This document shows, one piece after another, positions 13,521 to 27,000 of a DNA stretch of 64,000 bases. The position numbers were made by a program, and so were the translations under genes. The notes below the pieces were generated by a model. The model made no database searches, was not told the DNA's origin, and saw nothing but the letters and a program-made list of their open reading frames with translations. The stretch is from Diadema setosum (taxonomy: Eukaryota > Echinodermata > Echinoidea > Diadematoida > Diadematidae). The number at the start of each line of letters is the position of its first letter. The stretch's first letter is position 1. Location of the stretch: NCBI RefSeq assembly GCF_964275005.1, contig NC_092685.1, forward strand, positions 11,762,913 through 11,826,912, written 5' to 3'.

Positions 13521-16500
13521 TGCTGAGCGGATTGAAAACAGGTGCACAGGTTCTTGGATTCGCGATATGTTATTGCGAACTTGTACGTTTTTGACAGAAT
13601 TAGATTGAACATTTCCCTGCATGGAACTTGGATTTGCTGCGCAGTCCATTCAAATGTCTGGCCTGCACAAAACTACAGCACACACGCACATGCTCAAAAT
13701 GAATACTATCAGGGCAAATGCACACACACTCGTACCAGCCAGGGAGGACTCACTGATAAAGTACACAATTCAACCTGTTCAAAAAGTGCAGAGAAAATTG
13801 TGAAGATGTTTTAATGAGTTATTGAATTCGTGCTAACCAAAAGTAAATACACAAAAATTGATTTACTATGAAAATCTGTGTTTACAGTACCTATTCCTTA
13901 ACTGATTAATGATACTAAAAAGCTCACTTGAGCCTTCATCTCAGGTGAGGATTTTTAAAACAAACATTGATGGAATGAGAAATAAGTACCATTTCTCAGG
14001 ATACTGTATAAACCCAGAGATTTTCACTTGCATTTCAATTTCACGAGAGCCAAGATTCGCAAAATTAAAATGCACACAAAAGTTCTTGTCTACACTATAT
14101 TCATTAAGTGCCTGTGGCAATCTCAAAAATTTCATACTTTGAAAAGGCTGTTGGCTCCAATTCGCGAAAATTCCTGGTTTTACGGTAATTGGTGTTTTTT
14201 TTTTGGGTGATTTCCCACCCTGGGGAAGACGTACAGCGCACTTGTGTGTTTCAGGAGGATGCATTTTGGGCAGTTGTAAATTTCATGAATATCATTTAGC
14301 CGACCTGCGAAATAAACCGCCTATACAGTATGGATGACTGCTGCGGCGGGAGTGAATGATGTGAGGCAAGACTTACAGAAGAGCATGGCGACTGGAATGA
14401 GGCAGCGCTGGTCGAAGCCAGGTTCGTGGTCCACAAGGTAGCGTGCCTGCAAGGAGTAGGTGAAAGGCACCCAGGCCAGGTCACCAAAGACCAGCATGAA
14501 GCCAAAACCATCCTGGATGATGTCCATGGTCGTCAGGATGGCAGACTGTGAAGAACAAAGCAGGGATAGGCATTAGGATGGTAATGATCATGTTTTAAAA
14601 ATCACAAAACAATGAACATTTCAAAAAAACTAAGGAATACAAAAAAAGCGCATACAAGCACAAAAAGTAAAACCAAATAAACACAAGAACACAAAAAAGC
14701 TACATGCAGAATGACTGAATTTCACAAGCTTGTTTGTTAACGCATTACATAGGGTCTACATGCAATTCGGAACACAAACAAATCTATGTGCTACATAACA
14801 TATTGTGAACTTTATGACACAGGATACATTTGCATCTCCTCATATATTGCAGTGCTGCACACTAACCAATTTTTTTCTACCAGTTCGACAGACCGGTAGA
14901 ACCAGTAGGTACCCAGCTTTTCCATTCACCACAGGTCTATTCCTAAAAAAAGCTACTGGTCCGACAGTGATTTTCACTGGTCCTGGACCGTCAGACCAGT
15001 GCCAGTGTACAGCATTGTATCTTGACTGACATCAAGCTACTATGTAAAAATCTGGTATCCTGCTGATCTCCTCATAAAATAAAAAACAAATAAAAAGACA
15101 AACAAACAAAATACTCTGGTAAACCTGACTTTGCAGAAACTAACTTCTTTGACCATTTCAATTCTTTTTTAAACACACTGGCTGCCATCTTGTTATAAAC
15201 AGTGACGCAAGATGAAGTTACCTCATAGAGCAGGGCATCAAAGACATAGACGAACTGGAAGATGCAGATGAGGATGAGGTTCCAGGGGGCGTTGTCTGGG
15301 AAGTCTGTCCACACTTTGACCAGGCATGCAAAGTTGATGAGGGCCTACAGGTATGGGAGGAGATACATGAAACATACATTCAAGCTGTAAATCCTTCTGT
15401 TCCTCAATGCGGCAGGAAAGCTAACAGATGTGGATTCATTGAGGTATGTTTGGCCCAGTGCATTGCAAGACAGAAAAGGTTCTATGGACTCTTACGCCAC
15501 TTAGATAGAAAAGATTTGTACCCTATGAACTGAGTATGTTGGGGTGAATTATGATGTGAATACACGTAAATAAGCTATGTGCATGTAGTGCATTTCGATA
15601 CTATAACAGCTTGCTGCGGTGGGTGACTTTTTAACTAGTTGTATTACAAATGCGGTGCTTTTTTTATTTGGTTGCATATTTTATATCAAAGAGTCTCAAA
15701 TTTGAATAAAACAACTAACAAGATGAAATATATGAATTTTCAAAAACAATGTGACAAAGTTCTAGGAAAGCCATACAACACTGCTTAATCTGAGTGTTCT
15801 GGACTCTCATTAGATGGTAGTGCCAAAGCACAGAAACTCTAAAATTCAGGAATAATTCAGTGAGTTTGAAGTGTGTTTCTTTTGCTGTTTTTTTGGTCAG
15901 CAGATTTTGTCACTACTTCACAAAAGAAAGAAGTTTAATGATTGTGCTGGCATCAAGGTAATGACTACTCACCCAAAGGAAGAGTCCTGGACGCAGCTCA
16001 CAGAAATACTTCAGGTCCAAGCTACCAACGCGAGGGTTCAACTCATGGCCGATGAAGAAGTCATAGATGACATTACCTGTCAATGTGACAATTGTTACAA
16101 GAGCAAGGTCTCAGGCTGAAGTTCCAAGTGTACATATAACATCAGTACTTTGCAACATTCATATCACTGTTACACCGGCCAAATGTCAATCTATTTCACA
16201 GAATTCGCAAGACCTGCGTATTGTCACAAATCTGACAGACCTATAAAGGTGTTAGTACCTATAAAAAGATAACTCAGAAAAAAATATTTTTAAATCACTG
16301 TTTACTGTCTTCAAGCAAAGACATCACAAGCTCTTGCTTTTAATAACAAGCATAGTGCAAACTCATCACAACTCCTTCTGCTAGGTGTGACTTTGTCACA
16401 TATACTGCCAAACTTTTATTTTTTGTCTTGTGCATATGGATGTGAATCCATCCATGATGTGTAATCCATGTGTAATCTCAACCCAGACCAATATCACCAC

Positions 16501-19500
16501 TTGTGACCAGTCAATGTTAATGCCTCACATCACGAATACCATTCGATCTCAGTCATGAATGTACATAAAATTTTCTTATCCTCATCATTTTTGTTTTCCT
16601 TCTTTATAGATTCTTTTTCTTTCAAATGTGGGGGATTTGGAGAGGATGGGAGGGGGATGAGTATAGCCAGTGGCTAAAAGCTGGTACAATGTACTTCCAA
16701 AGGCACCCACCAGAATTTCCCCCTGGCGCCAGGGCCGTGTTTGGCGCCCTCCGTGCCTTGATGTAGAGGACGAGACTGAAGAGGAAGGAGAAGAGGACGG
16801 CTGCTGTCATCAGTGGCAGGAACTTGTCGACGATGAACACCACCCCACACTTGTAGTACACCATGGCGCCAAATGAGGCAAAGGTCACCACCAGGGCAAA
16901 CAAACCTGTTTTTGGGGGTGGCAGAAAGAGAAACATTTAGTATACTTTTCACTTGTGATATGAAAAGTTTAGAGTGAGAAGCTTCAAGGAAATGTAATTT
17001 TTTGTTTTGTTTTGTTTGAGAGGATCATCTTTGCTAGATCAAGTGATGAACAGGATTTATTTCTTTTTGTAAACATTAAAAAAACAAAAAACAACGCTTT
17101 CATGGTATCATACTATGAAAGCGTGTTTTTTTATTTACTATGTGATCCTGCATCACAAAGCCAACATAAAGTCGCAAAGACATGGATTTTCACTTTAGGG
17201 CAGATTCTCAAAGAGCAGACTCTAAGCTTTAAAATGATAAGTAACTCAATACAATTACACTTTCCAAACCTATCTAAATAATGGACAGAATGTATACACT
17301 CTGGAAAAGTGTTTGCCGAGAAAAGAGGCCTTGAAGTCCAGGGTCTACTATTCAAATGCTTGATCTCACCAAACTGTGCTCTGCGCAACGAATGGGGCAA
17401 AAAATATGATGTAAAACTGTGTTGCAACCGCAATGAAGGGATTATACGATTGAGCTAAAATTTTGCATGCTTGAGAGGCACTCTCTATTCATGACTAATA
17501 CAAACTTTCACAGCAGCGGCATTATCTTTCCAAAAATCATTAGAGTTGAAAGTGAAGTGTATAAAGGTTTTCTAAGAAATGAAAAGGGGCCCCAAAGACA
17601 CACCTCATCACACTATTCAACAAAAAAAAAACTCTTCTAGAAAGGCTGCAAAAAAACAAACAAGCCAAAAAACAATACAAAACCAAAACAAAACAATTTC
17701 CCACTTGTTTCAAGATCCCACACTTCACAATTATGTATAATTGCTCTTTCAGAAAACATAAAAAGCTACAGATTGACTAGGTTGACCCTTCACACCATTT
17801 TGAGTCCTTCTACAAAAAGTTTCCTTATCCAGCATTTCCTACTTCTTCTTCCCTGATAATTTGAAATGTGATTTTTCAGATTAACCTCATTACAAAAGGA
17901 GGCTTTCCAAAAAGAAAATAAGTGCATAAAACTTGATAATTTCATGGCATGAAAATTTGGTTTCATCCTTCAAATAACTGAGAGCACACAATGGATTACC
18001 ATTGGTTCTGTAGCTTAGTCTCCTCCCAGACCGGAGAGGCTGTCCCTGCACCACCTGTGGGGTATCAATAAAACAAAGTAAGATATGCATTAAAAAACAC
18101 ACAGAGCAAAATGTGTCAGATATGATTCCTAAAGTCAATTTGTCAATTGGCAAATCTAAAGGTTTTGCAACCTCCAGCTTTCACTACAATTAACAAACGA
18201 CCATATAAAAGTGCTAGCTACAACTGGTAGATATGGAACAAAACAATATTGCTGAAGTTTTTAAAGCCATTACATGCACACTCCTTTTTTTTTACTCTGG
18301 ATACATGCAAACCTCCTCTATAGCCGCAGTCACAATACATGAAACTATGTGTAGTTTGCTTTCCAGTAACTTCCATAAGTTTGAGCATGCCGTCATACTA
18401 CAGGCAAAACTACGCTTTGTGTCAGTTATAGGAAATTACCTATACTTTTGGCCTTTTGCAGGGAAAAAATGCAAACGCGCAACAGCGTACAAAAGAATGC
18501 ACAATGTTCGTACACAACGATCTATTATGCCCTCGCAAACTTCTGTCCAGTTTCAGCAGTGCACTGTCACACAGCACAAAACTATACATAGTTTTGCTTG
18601 AAGTGAGAAACTCCCCAAGTACACACACATTCAGTTTCACAGGAAGATTTACTGGTAACTTCTCAAATTTGTGGTCACACTGCCCAAACTAAGCAAAGCA
18701 AAAACTGGATAGTAAAACTATGATTAGTTTTGTAAAGTGTTACTGCGCCACATTATGAGATGACCGATCTCAGCCACCATTACCTTGCCGATGGGAATCA
18801 GGGCCAAGATGGCCTGGAAGAGGAACCAGCCGAGGTAGAGCAGGTAGGCATCCTGGTCATAGTAGTCCTTCCAGTTGAGGGAGAAGGGAGGCTTGTGGGT
18901 CAGCTGACAGGCGGACGGTAGGCAGGTGAAGTACAGGTAGTAGACCACAAAGGGCAGGCCAAAAATCATCAGGAATGTGCCTGGATGAAGAGAGGGAGAA
19001 TGGTGGAAGGAGAGGAAATTGTATCAGTCAATCAGGACACAACACACAGGTGGCATTACAAGTGCTGCAGACTTTTTCCATGCTGTTCAAGACGAGGTAC
19101 CAATTATTTCAGTACAGTCAAACCTGCCTTAGCGGCCACCTGTCTATAGCGACCACCTGTCTATAGCGGCCACTGAAAAATCCCCCGAGAGAAAAGCCCT
19201 GTTAAAGACCCTGTGTATAGCGACCACCTGTCTAACGCGGCCAGCGGCCACAAATTTTGTTTCCCGTGGTAGATTTTAACCTGTCTATAGCGGCCAAAAA
19301 CCCAATGGAGCCATAGTCGAGCCGAAATTCAGCGTGTTTTCTGCTTCGTAGCCGTGCGGGCAACGTTCAGTGATCGCCACAGCTGCATTCATCCTTCATT
19401 CAGTCATAATAATGCACTAGTGTTAAGCTTTCTTCACGACAATACACATACTTCTGTGCAACAATTTCATATACACCGGCATGGTTTAACCCTAACTAGG

Positions 19501-22500
19501 CCAGGCTATTTAGGTAGATCATAGAGCCGGAGGGGGGGGGGGCCTCCCAGGCCCCCCCCCCCTCCAGATCTCGGCCGTCGACCGCGCGATCGCGACGAAA
19601 ATTGGCACACACATTGCCTATGATGTAATCTAAATTACTATGAAGTTAGATTTTTTTACAAAAATTGTCATTTATGCTAAATTATGCTAATTTATGCATA
19701 ATGATGCATGAAATCAGACAATTTGGTATAAATCACTAAAAAAAGCTCGAAATGGGCACATTTTTTTTTGTAAATATTCTTTTTAGTGTCCTAAGCAAAT
19801 ATAAGAGAAAAAGTTGAGCCATACCAAAAAATTTCTTAAGTATTTTATTGTTTTTTTGAATTTCTTATGTATTTCTTTGTTTTTTCGACTTTATGTTTTT
19901 CATTATATTTTTCGATGAAACTTGTCCGTGACATTGTTTCGAACAAGAAAATATGTTATTAGTTGATTTTAATTAGTAAAACCCCAAAATAATCATGCTT
20001 TTATGAAATTTGACTGTAAGCACAGTTTCCATTGAAATTGTACACAAATTCACGTTTTTGAGCAATTTTTGGTCTGACATGCATGTACATATTTATGCGA
20101 AACTTCGGAACCGCATGCCCGGGCATCGCAAATTTGGTGTCAAAAGATGCGGGAGACTCGGCAGAAAAAAGTCATGAAACGCCGCGGCGATAGCTTATCA
20201 CGTTAGCGATACATCGCGCGGAACGTCGAGGGGGGGGGAGGGGGCCTCTGAGGCACCCCCCCGGCCTAGTTAGGGTTAATGCATGAAACACACGGTGTGT
20301 GCATACGTACACACATACATGTGCATGTAAGGATTCAACGATGATACATGTACATGTAAGCAATGCACACAAAGTTGGATTACCTGTCTATAGTGGCCAC
20401 CTGTCTATAATGGCCACTTTTTCCGTCTCCCTTGGGTGGCCGCTACAGACAGGTTTGACTGTACATGATCTAGGGCTCGGCACTAACATTTTTTTTTTTT
20501 TTTTTTTAAGTTTAAAATCTTTAAATGTGAAATATTGGTGTTCTGAATATGATATGTAGTGGATCGAAACAAAAGCAAATGTAACAATCCATTTTGAATC
20601 TTGGTTGCCTAATCAGGTCACCAAGAGATAAATTTGGTGGTCCGACACCAATTTTTAGTGGCCCCAGGCCACTTGACCAAGCTGCTAATGTTGAGCCCTT
20701 GCCTGCGTGATCATTATTTTGCAAGGTTACCTAATTGCAGGGCTAAACACAAACTTATTTCTCTGGTGGCCTGTTGGAGTCACTGATATCTTTAAATTTC
20801 AAATTCTTGTGGCCTGTTTAAAAGGAACGACATTAATCAGTTAATATCCTGGTTGCCCAATCTGGGCACCAGAAGATCATTTTTAGAAATTTGGTGGCCC
20901 AACAATTTTTGGCTGCTCTGAGCAAATGCAACTGCTCTGCATCTGGTGATGAGTTGCCTTTCCTACCTACATCCCAAGCTACACACTGCTACTGTCTGAA
21001 AACACAATATTAAAATCAGGTGATAAGAAATGTTGATGGTCATGGACCTTCCACCCATACTTGAGGATAGGATCTTGACTTACCGATAGGCCCTCCAAAT
21101 TCATAGTGCGTTGTCTTCGGAACTCTGCCTGACTTCATCTCCATTACAGGTTCAAGAATCTGCTTCCCGGATCTCGTCTGTGCCCTGGTTGTGTAGGTGT
21201 GGTGCTCAGTTTTTGTCACAGTCTGGATTGAGGCAATGCAGGAAAACAGTGTATCAGAGACGAAGACACTGCCTTCCGTAATATATCACCAGCAGGTATG
21301 CTGAAATGTTATCTCAAAATTTCTATGCAAAAGCAGGCTTTTATGGGTATGCCTTTTTCATATGCACACTTTAATATGACTTACCAGCGGTGGAATAATC
21401 CCAATGTGCAAGAGCCAGATTTGTCTGATAAGTAAATGGAATAGTTGCCTCAAAGGGCATTCAAACTGGGAAGCACAGTAACAATTGTCTGGTATTGGAG
21501 GGGTGGAGGCTGTATATATGCATTGTATGTGTCAAACAAAGCGTGACATCATGGCAGCTTCAAGCACTTACATTGTAGTATGCTATATTCCCCCAACCCC
21601 CTCCGGCTCCCCAATATTTGTCCCTGCAGTCTGCTAAAAAGTACAAACACATTACAAGGCTATAGTCTATACTATCACATAATCTGCAAAAAGAAAATAA
21701 TGGATCCTTGACATAAATGGGACATGACACCGCAAAGGGTAATCCATGTGATTGTAGGACTACAACTCAAGGGAACACTCAATATATGACTCTGCAAGTT
21801 TCCCTTCACTCTTTATTAACAAGAAAACACATTTGCACACTGAAATTAGGTGATAATCTCTGATTCTTTAAAATATGTGGAAAATGTTAGTCAACAACAA
21901 CAAAAAAGGTGGTGAACTGCAAGCCACGGCAATCCATGCTGTACAATTTTATTGTACTGCATGGAATTTCATAAAAGTCCCTAATACACACTCAGTGTCT
22001 CATCTTACAAGTGAAGTTTAAACTAACCTGGAAGTAGTGCTTCTGAGTTTGATTTCTTTCCCTTACTATAAAGGTTAGCCAAAATCCTTTGAAGTTATCA
22101 TCAAAGTATACAGTATTCCGCATGCAACAAAGTGGATCAGCTTGTGCATTTCAGAAAACTAAGATTAAGGCCTGATAAATATACTTTCATTTCAACACAT
22201 CTATTGTCAGTTTTAAGTGAATTCTAAATGAGTGAAAGCAAATGGTATCAAATGTTTGTATCAAAATTCACACATCAAATTTTTACACAAGGCCAGTTAG
22301 GCCTGAGACCCACAAAATGCTGCTTAATCATCACAACACTGCAAAAATTGCTTCAAAATTAATTTCTAAGACATGAATTTGCATGTGATGTCACATACAA
22401 TATACACATCTAATATTCATATTGCCAAGTAATTCATATTTCAACACCTGCTAATGATATTTAACTGAATTTTTAAGATGTCTCATGCAAGAGAATTGTG

Positions 22501-24050
22501 AATTATAAACAAAGTGAATGGACACACACCCAAAATATAAACATAACTAACATAGATATACATAACACCTCAAACATATCTAAAAGATGTTTTATGACTT
22601 GACAATCATGTTAATATGCATTTAAATGTGATTTGATTTTTATTTGAAAGAAATTGCATAATCGGCAATCTTGTAAATTATGGAGAGAAACATCACATGT
22701 ATGTACTTCTGGCATGCAGTAAATTGCAGAAAATGTTGAATTGAAATTGATCACAATGGAAAGAGTTAAGTTAGCAAAAAGGCCTCCCCCATGCAGTATG
22801 GACACCATATGGCACACTGTAGTATTGTACATATCTGGGATCTCTGAGTGATAGAGTGTTAAAGGGCAAAACAGGGTCAAAGAGTAACAGCAAACTAATG
22901 CAACTCGCGTTAAGTATATATTAAAGAAATTCAATGAAGATTAAAGAAAACCAAGTTTCGCTGCTCCACAAGTTACCTTTTTCACACCTTTAGATGGGCT
23001 TAAAAAGGGCATTGGCAGACTGCGAACAACCTTGATGGTGGGATACAAACATAGTCGTATAACTTTAAAATCCTCTGGCAGGAGATGGCAACATTACAGT
23101 ACCAGCAGAGGTGATGTGCAAACAATGTTCATACCACCAGTAAGAAATCTGAACTTACCTGTTACATAAATATCTGGGCTTATGTGATGGTCACACAATA
23201 AGCCTGCAGATGTGAAGAGCAGTAAAACTGATGGCTGTATAGACTATCAAATCAATGTGAGCGTCTAAACAATATAATTATCCAATCCAATTGTGCTTCT
23301 GTGGATTTCCAGTCATAATTCCTTGCCAGTTTCAACAGGGGAGGGGCTATTGGAATGCCACGGCAGTAACATGTGCAATTCTTACACAATTTACATTTGG
23401 TAAGTGGGCCTGGCAGTCCACATGAATAATCAGCATTGCTCAGGGTGACTTTGTAGTAGTCTGTAGAACTCAGACTCCTTATTGCAACTGCATATTGGAC
23501 AATGGCAGTATTATATCTTATTTTTGTAACTTAGAGAGAGGACATTCACAGTATCATCCACTGGATAAGCTTATATGTATCTGAGGCATTTTTCAGTTGT
23601 GCTAACCCAAATATATCACATCTCTTTGGTTGAGAGTTTGCACAAATAGGTGTGGACATGACCACATACAGTTTAGTCATTCAGACTAGTTCACCTATGA
23701 GGTATTCCAGTGCATGGGGCGATTACCTGGTGATTACAGCATGTAGTACTTTGACCTGTAATCTGGTGTCATCTTATGCTCAGAGGATGGTAACTCTTTT
23801 TTTCTCATTGGGAGGGGGGGGGGCACTAGCAGCAAAGAATGGATTGTAGTCCATTCCACAGTACTTTTGGGTTTGAAGTGTTTGATTCAGGCAGAACTCA
23901 TTTTTATATCCAACACAACTATAATTATTTTAATACTCTAGATTTCTTATATCCATAATCCCATGATTATGTATTGTGGAAATTGCATGAAAGATGGTGA
24001 AATGAATTACAGGTATACACAAATGAATAATGAATAAATAAATAGATGAA

Positions 24051-24093
<43 letters not shown>

Positions 24094-27000
24094 AAAATAA
24101 ATAAGAAATTGTACAACAAATGATGCAAAAGAACCTAATATGCTAAAGAGACAAATACAGGTTAAACTGAAAACTAAAAAAGCCCCCAACAAACAACCAT
24201 ATAAAATGATAAATACAGGTCACAAAGTCTGCATTTTTTCATACCTCACTATCATTCTTTTTTTTAAAGATAATAAAAAGTTTTGGTACCTCAAAAGTTT
24301 CCCTGAATTTCCGTGTTTCAGGTTAAAGTACCTTTCAAATAACTAACACTGTGAGACTTACTCGCCCCAAAGTGCTCTCATTTCTTAGTAATCATGCAAT
24401 TAACTGCGACCAGCAGCCCCATACGCATAGCGTAATGGGGCTTTGCATTGTAGCATTCAGGATCATGACAGATTTAGTATCGCGGATAAATATCAACTTA
24501 AAATCCAAAAATTCTTCAATTTGAAGACTTACCAATTAAGCTGAAGTCTTGAAAACAGGCTTCGGACAACGTTTGGTTCTGCCAATAGTCCCTTTCTGTT
24601 CGAATTGATGACTGAATGTGACTGTCGAGAGGACATACACTGATTACTACGGCCAGCGCATACGCACACATCACATGTGAACAAATTTCAAATCCACGAA
24701 CGGATAAGATGTTTGTGTGCGCATGCGCTGGCCGTCAATTCAGTGTAGCTCTCCCAAGGTCCTCTCGACCGAGTCACATTCAGTCATCAATTCGAACAGA
24801 AAGGGACTATTGGCAGAACCAAACGTTGCCCGAAGCCTGTTTTCAAGACTTCAACTTAATTGGTAAGTCTTCAAATTGAAGAATTTTTGGATTTTAAGTT
24901 GATATTTACCTGCGATACTAAATAGAAAGATTAAATGAGAACTTACCTGTTTGAAATTTGATCTTTATTTTACGAGGGAGTTGTAGGAAGAGAATACATT
25001 GAGAGACCCGCTTTGCGCACGCGCAGTCATTTTTCGAAGCATCAAATGTGGCTGCTGGATATTTGAAAGATTATGGAGAACTTAGCTTCACGTTTGAAAC
25101 TTTGGGAGGGAGAGGAGGGAATGTATTCTCTTCCTACAACTCCCTCGTAAAATAAAGATCAAATTTCAAACAGGTAAGTTCTCATTTAATCTTTCTATTT
25201 TACTTCTGGAGTCTCCGAAAGAGACTACATTGAGATTTTGAAGCCCAGTAGCCATATTTGTAAGAAATATAACAGAAATGACTATGAATTGTCATTTACC
25301 AAAACGGTAAATTGTTTACCTTGCCTGGTCATTTTAGTAGAGCAGTTGAAAGACACTTGCTCCCATCCAGCAAAGGTTTTCTGTAGTACTTTCTGAAAGT
25401 CTTTTCATTCGTCCAGCCTGCCTTCTCAAGGATAAACGAAACTGGCAAGTCTGCTCTGTGTGCAGCTGACGTCGCAGCTGCTCTTGTTGAGTGAGCCTTA
25501 TATTTTGAAGTGTCGATTCCTGCCGCTGTCATAACATCTTTGATCCACCTGGAGATGGTTTGTGACGTAACTTTCGCATGGGGTCTGCGAAAACTAATAA
25601 AGAGCCGACGCTCTTGGCCTCGAATTTCCTCAGTCCTCCGTATGTAGGCTTTGATGTAGTTGACAACGCACACTCGACGATCTGGAGGGTAGGCTCTCAT
25701 GCTCAGTGTGTAGCCAGCGTTTCCAGGCCTATTTTGTTTCAGTAGCTCGCTGAAATGAAATGTAACTGATGATCCCTTGAGTATCATGTTGTCCAAATTC
25801 AGGAGCTGCAACGACTGTGCTCTCTGTGTTGAGATGAGAGCCATGAGCATGCATAGCTTTTTGGTGAGATCTTGTAGGCTCAGTGCATTTGCCGGTGACA
25901 GCTTTCTGAGATAGCAAAACACAATATTTACATCCCAAGTATCTACATAGCGAGGTCTTGGGGTTCGGAGATGGAAAACTCCCTTCATAAATCTTGATAT
26001 CAAAATGTTGTTCCCAACTGTAGAGGCACCATCCTCAAGAACTAGGAATGATGCGAGCGCACTTCTTGCTGTGTTGAGTGCATTGTATCCAAGACCTCCT
26101 ACATGAAAAAGCTCACTAAGAAATTCTAAAACAAACTGAACACTAGAGTGAAGATGGCTTTCCTTCTTACTCTTGCAAAAGTCTTTCCACTTCTTTATGT
26201 ACACACAATATTGCTTCTGGGTAGAGGCTCTCCAAGAAGCGGCCAAAATGTCCACAATTTCCTTCTTTAGTCCTGTCCTTTCGAAGGGCTGCCGCATAAC
26301 CTGCAACAGAGAAGATCAATTCGATCATACAAGGGATGTGGTTCATGCGTAACAGGTTGCGTTAATAGGTTCCTACTCCTTGTAATTAGCACTGCTTCAC
26401 CCTTTAACATCCTTTTCAGCTTAGGAAACCATGCCTGTGTGGGCCAATTTGGCACTACCATTATGCCTTCAGCTCTATCTGTTCTAATTTTTTGAAGACA
26501 TCTTGGGATGAGACAGAATGGGGGAAAGGCATAGAATTTGAATTCTCCCCAATCCAACGTAAATGCATCTACGGCTTCTGCATTTGGATCTGGCAACCAA
26601 GTGACATATCTCTCAAGTTGGTTGTTTAGTCTGGACGCAAAGAGATCAATGTCTGGAAGCCCAAAAACTGAAACTAGTTTGTTAAAGGCTTGCTTGTTAA
26701 GCATCCATTCATTTCGGTCACTGAACTTTCTAGACCTGCTGTCTGCCTCAGTGTTCTCACTCCCTGGAAGGTGTGCTGCAGTAACCCAAATATTACGTTC
26801 CATGCACCACCTCCAGATGTCTCTAGCTGCACTGTCACAGTCCTTGGACTTAATACCCCCCATGTTATTCAAATAAGCAACTGCTGTTGTGTTGTCTGAC
26901 CTAAGGACGACATGAACATCATGTAAAGAAGAGCAAAAGGACTTCAGTCCAAACCCGGCTGCCAAAGTCTCCAGGTAATTGATATCATTCTTTCTAGCTC

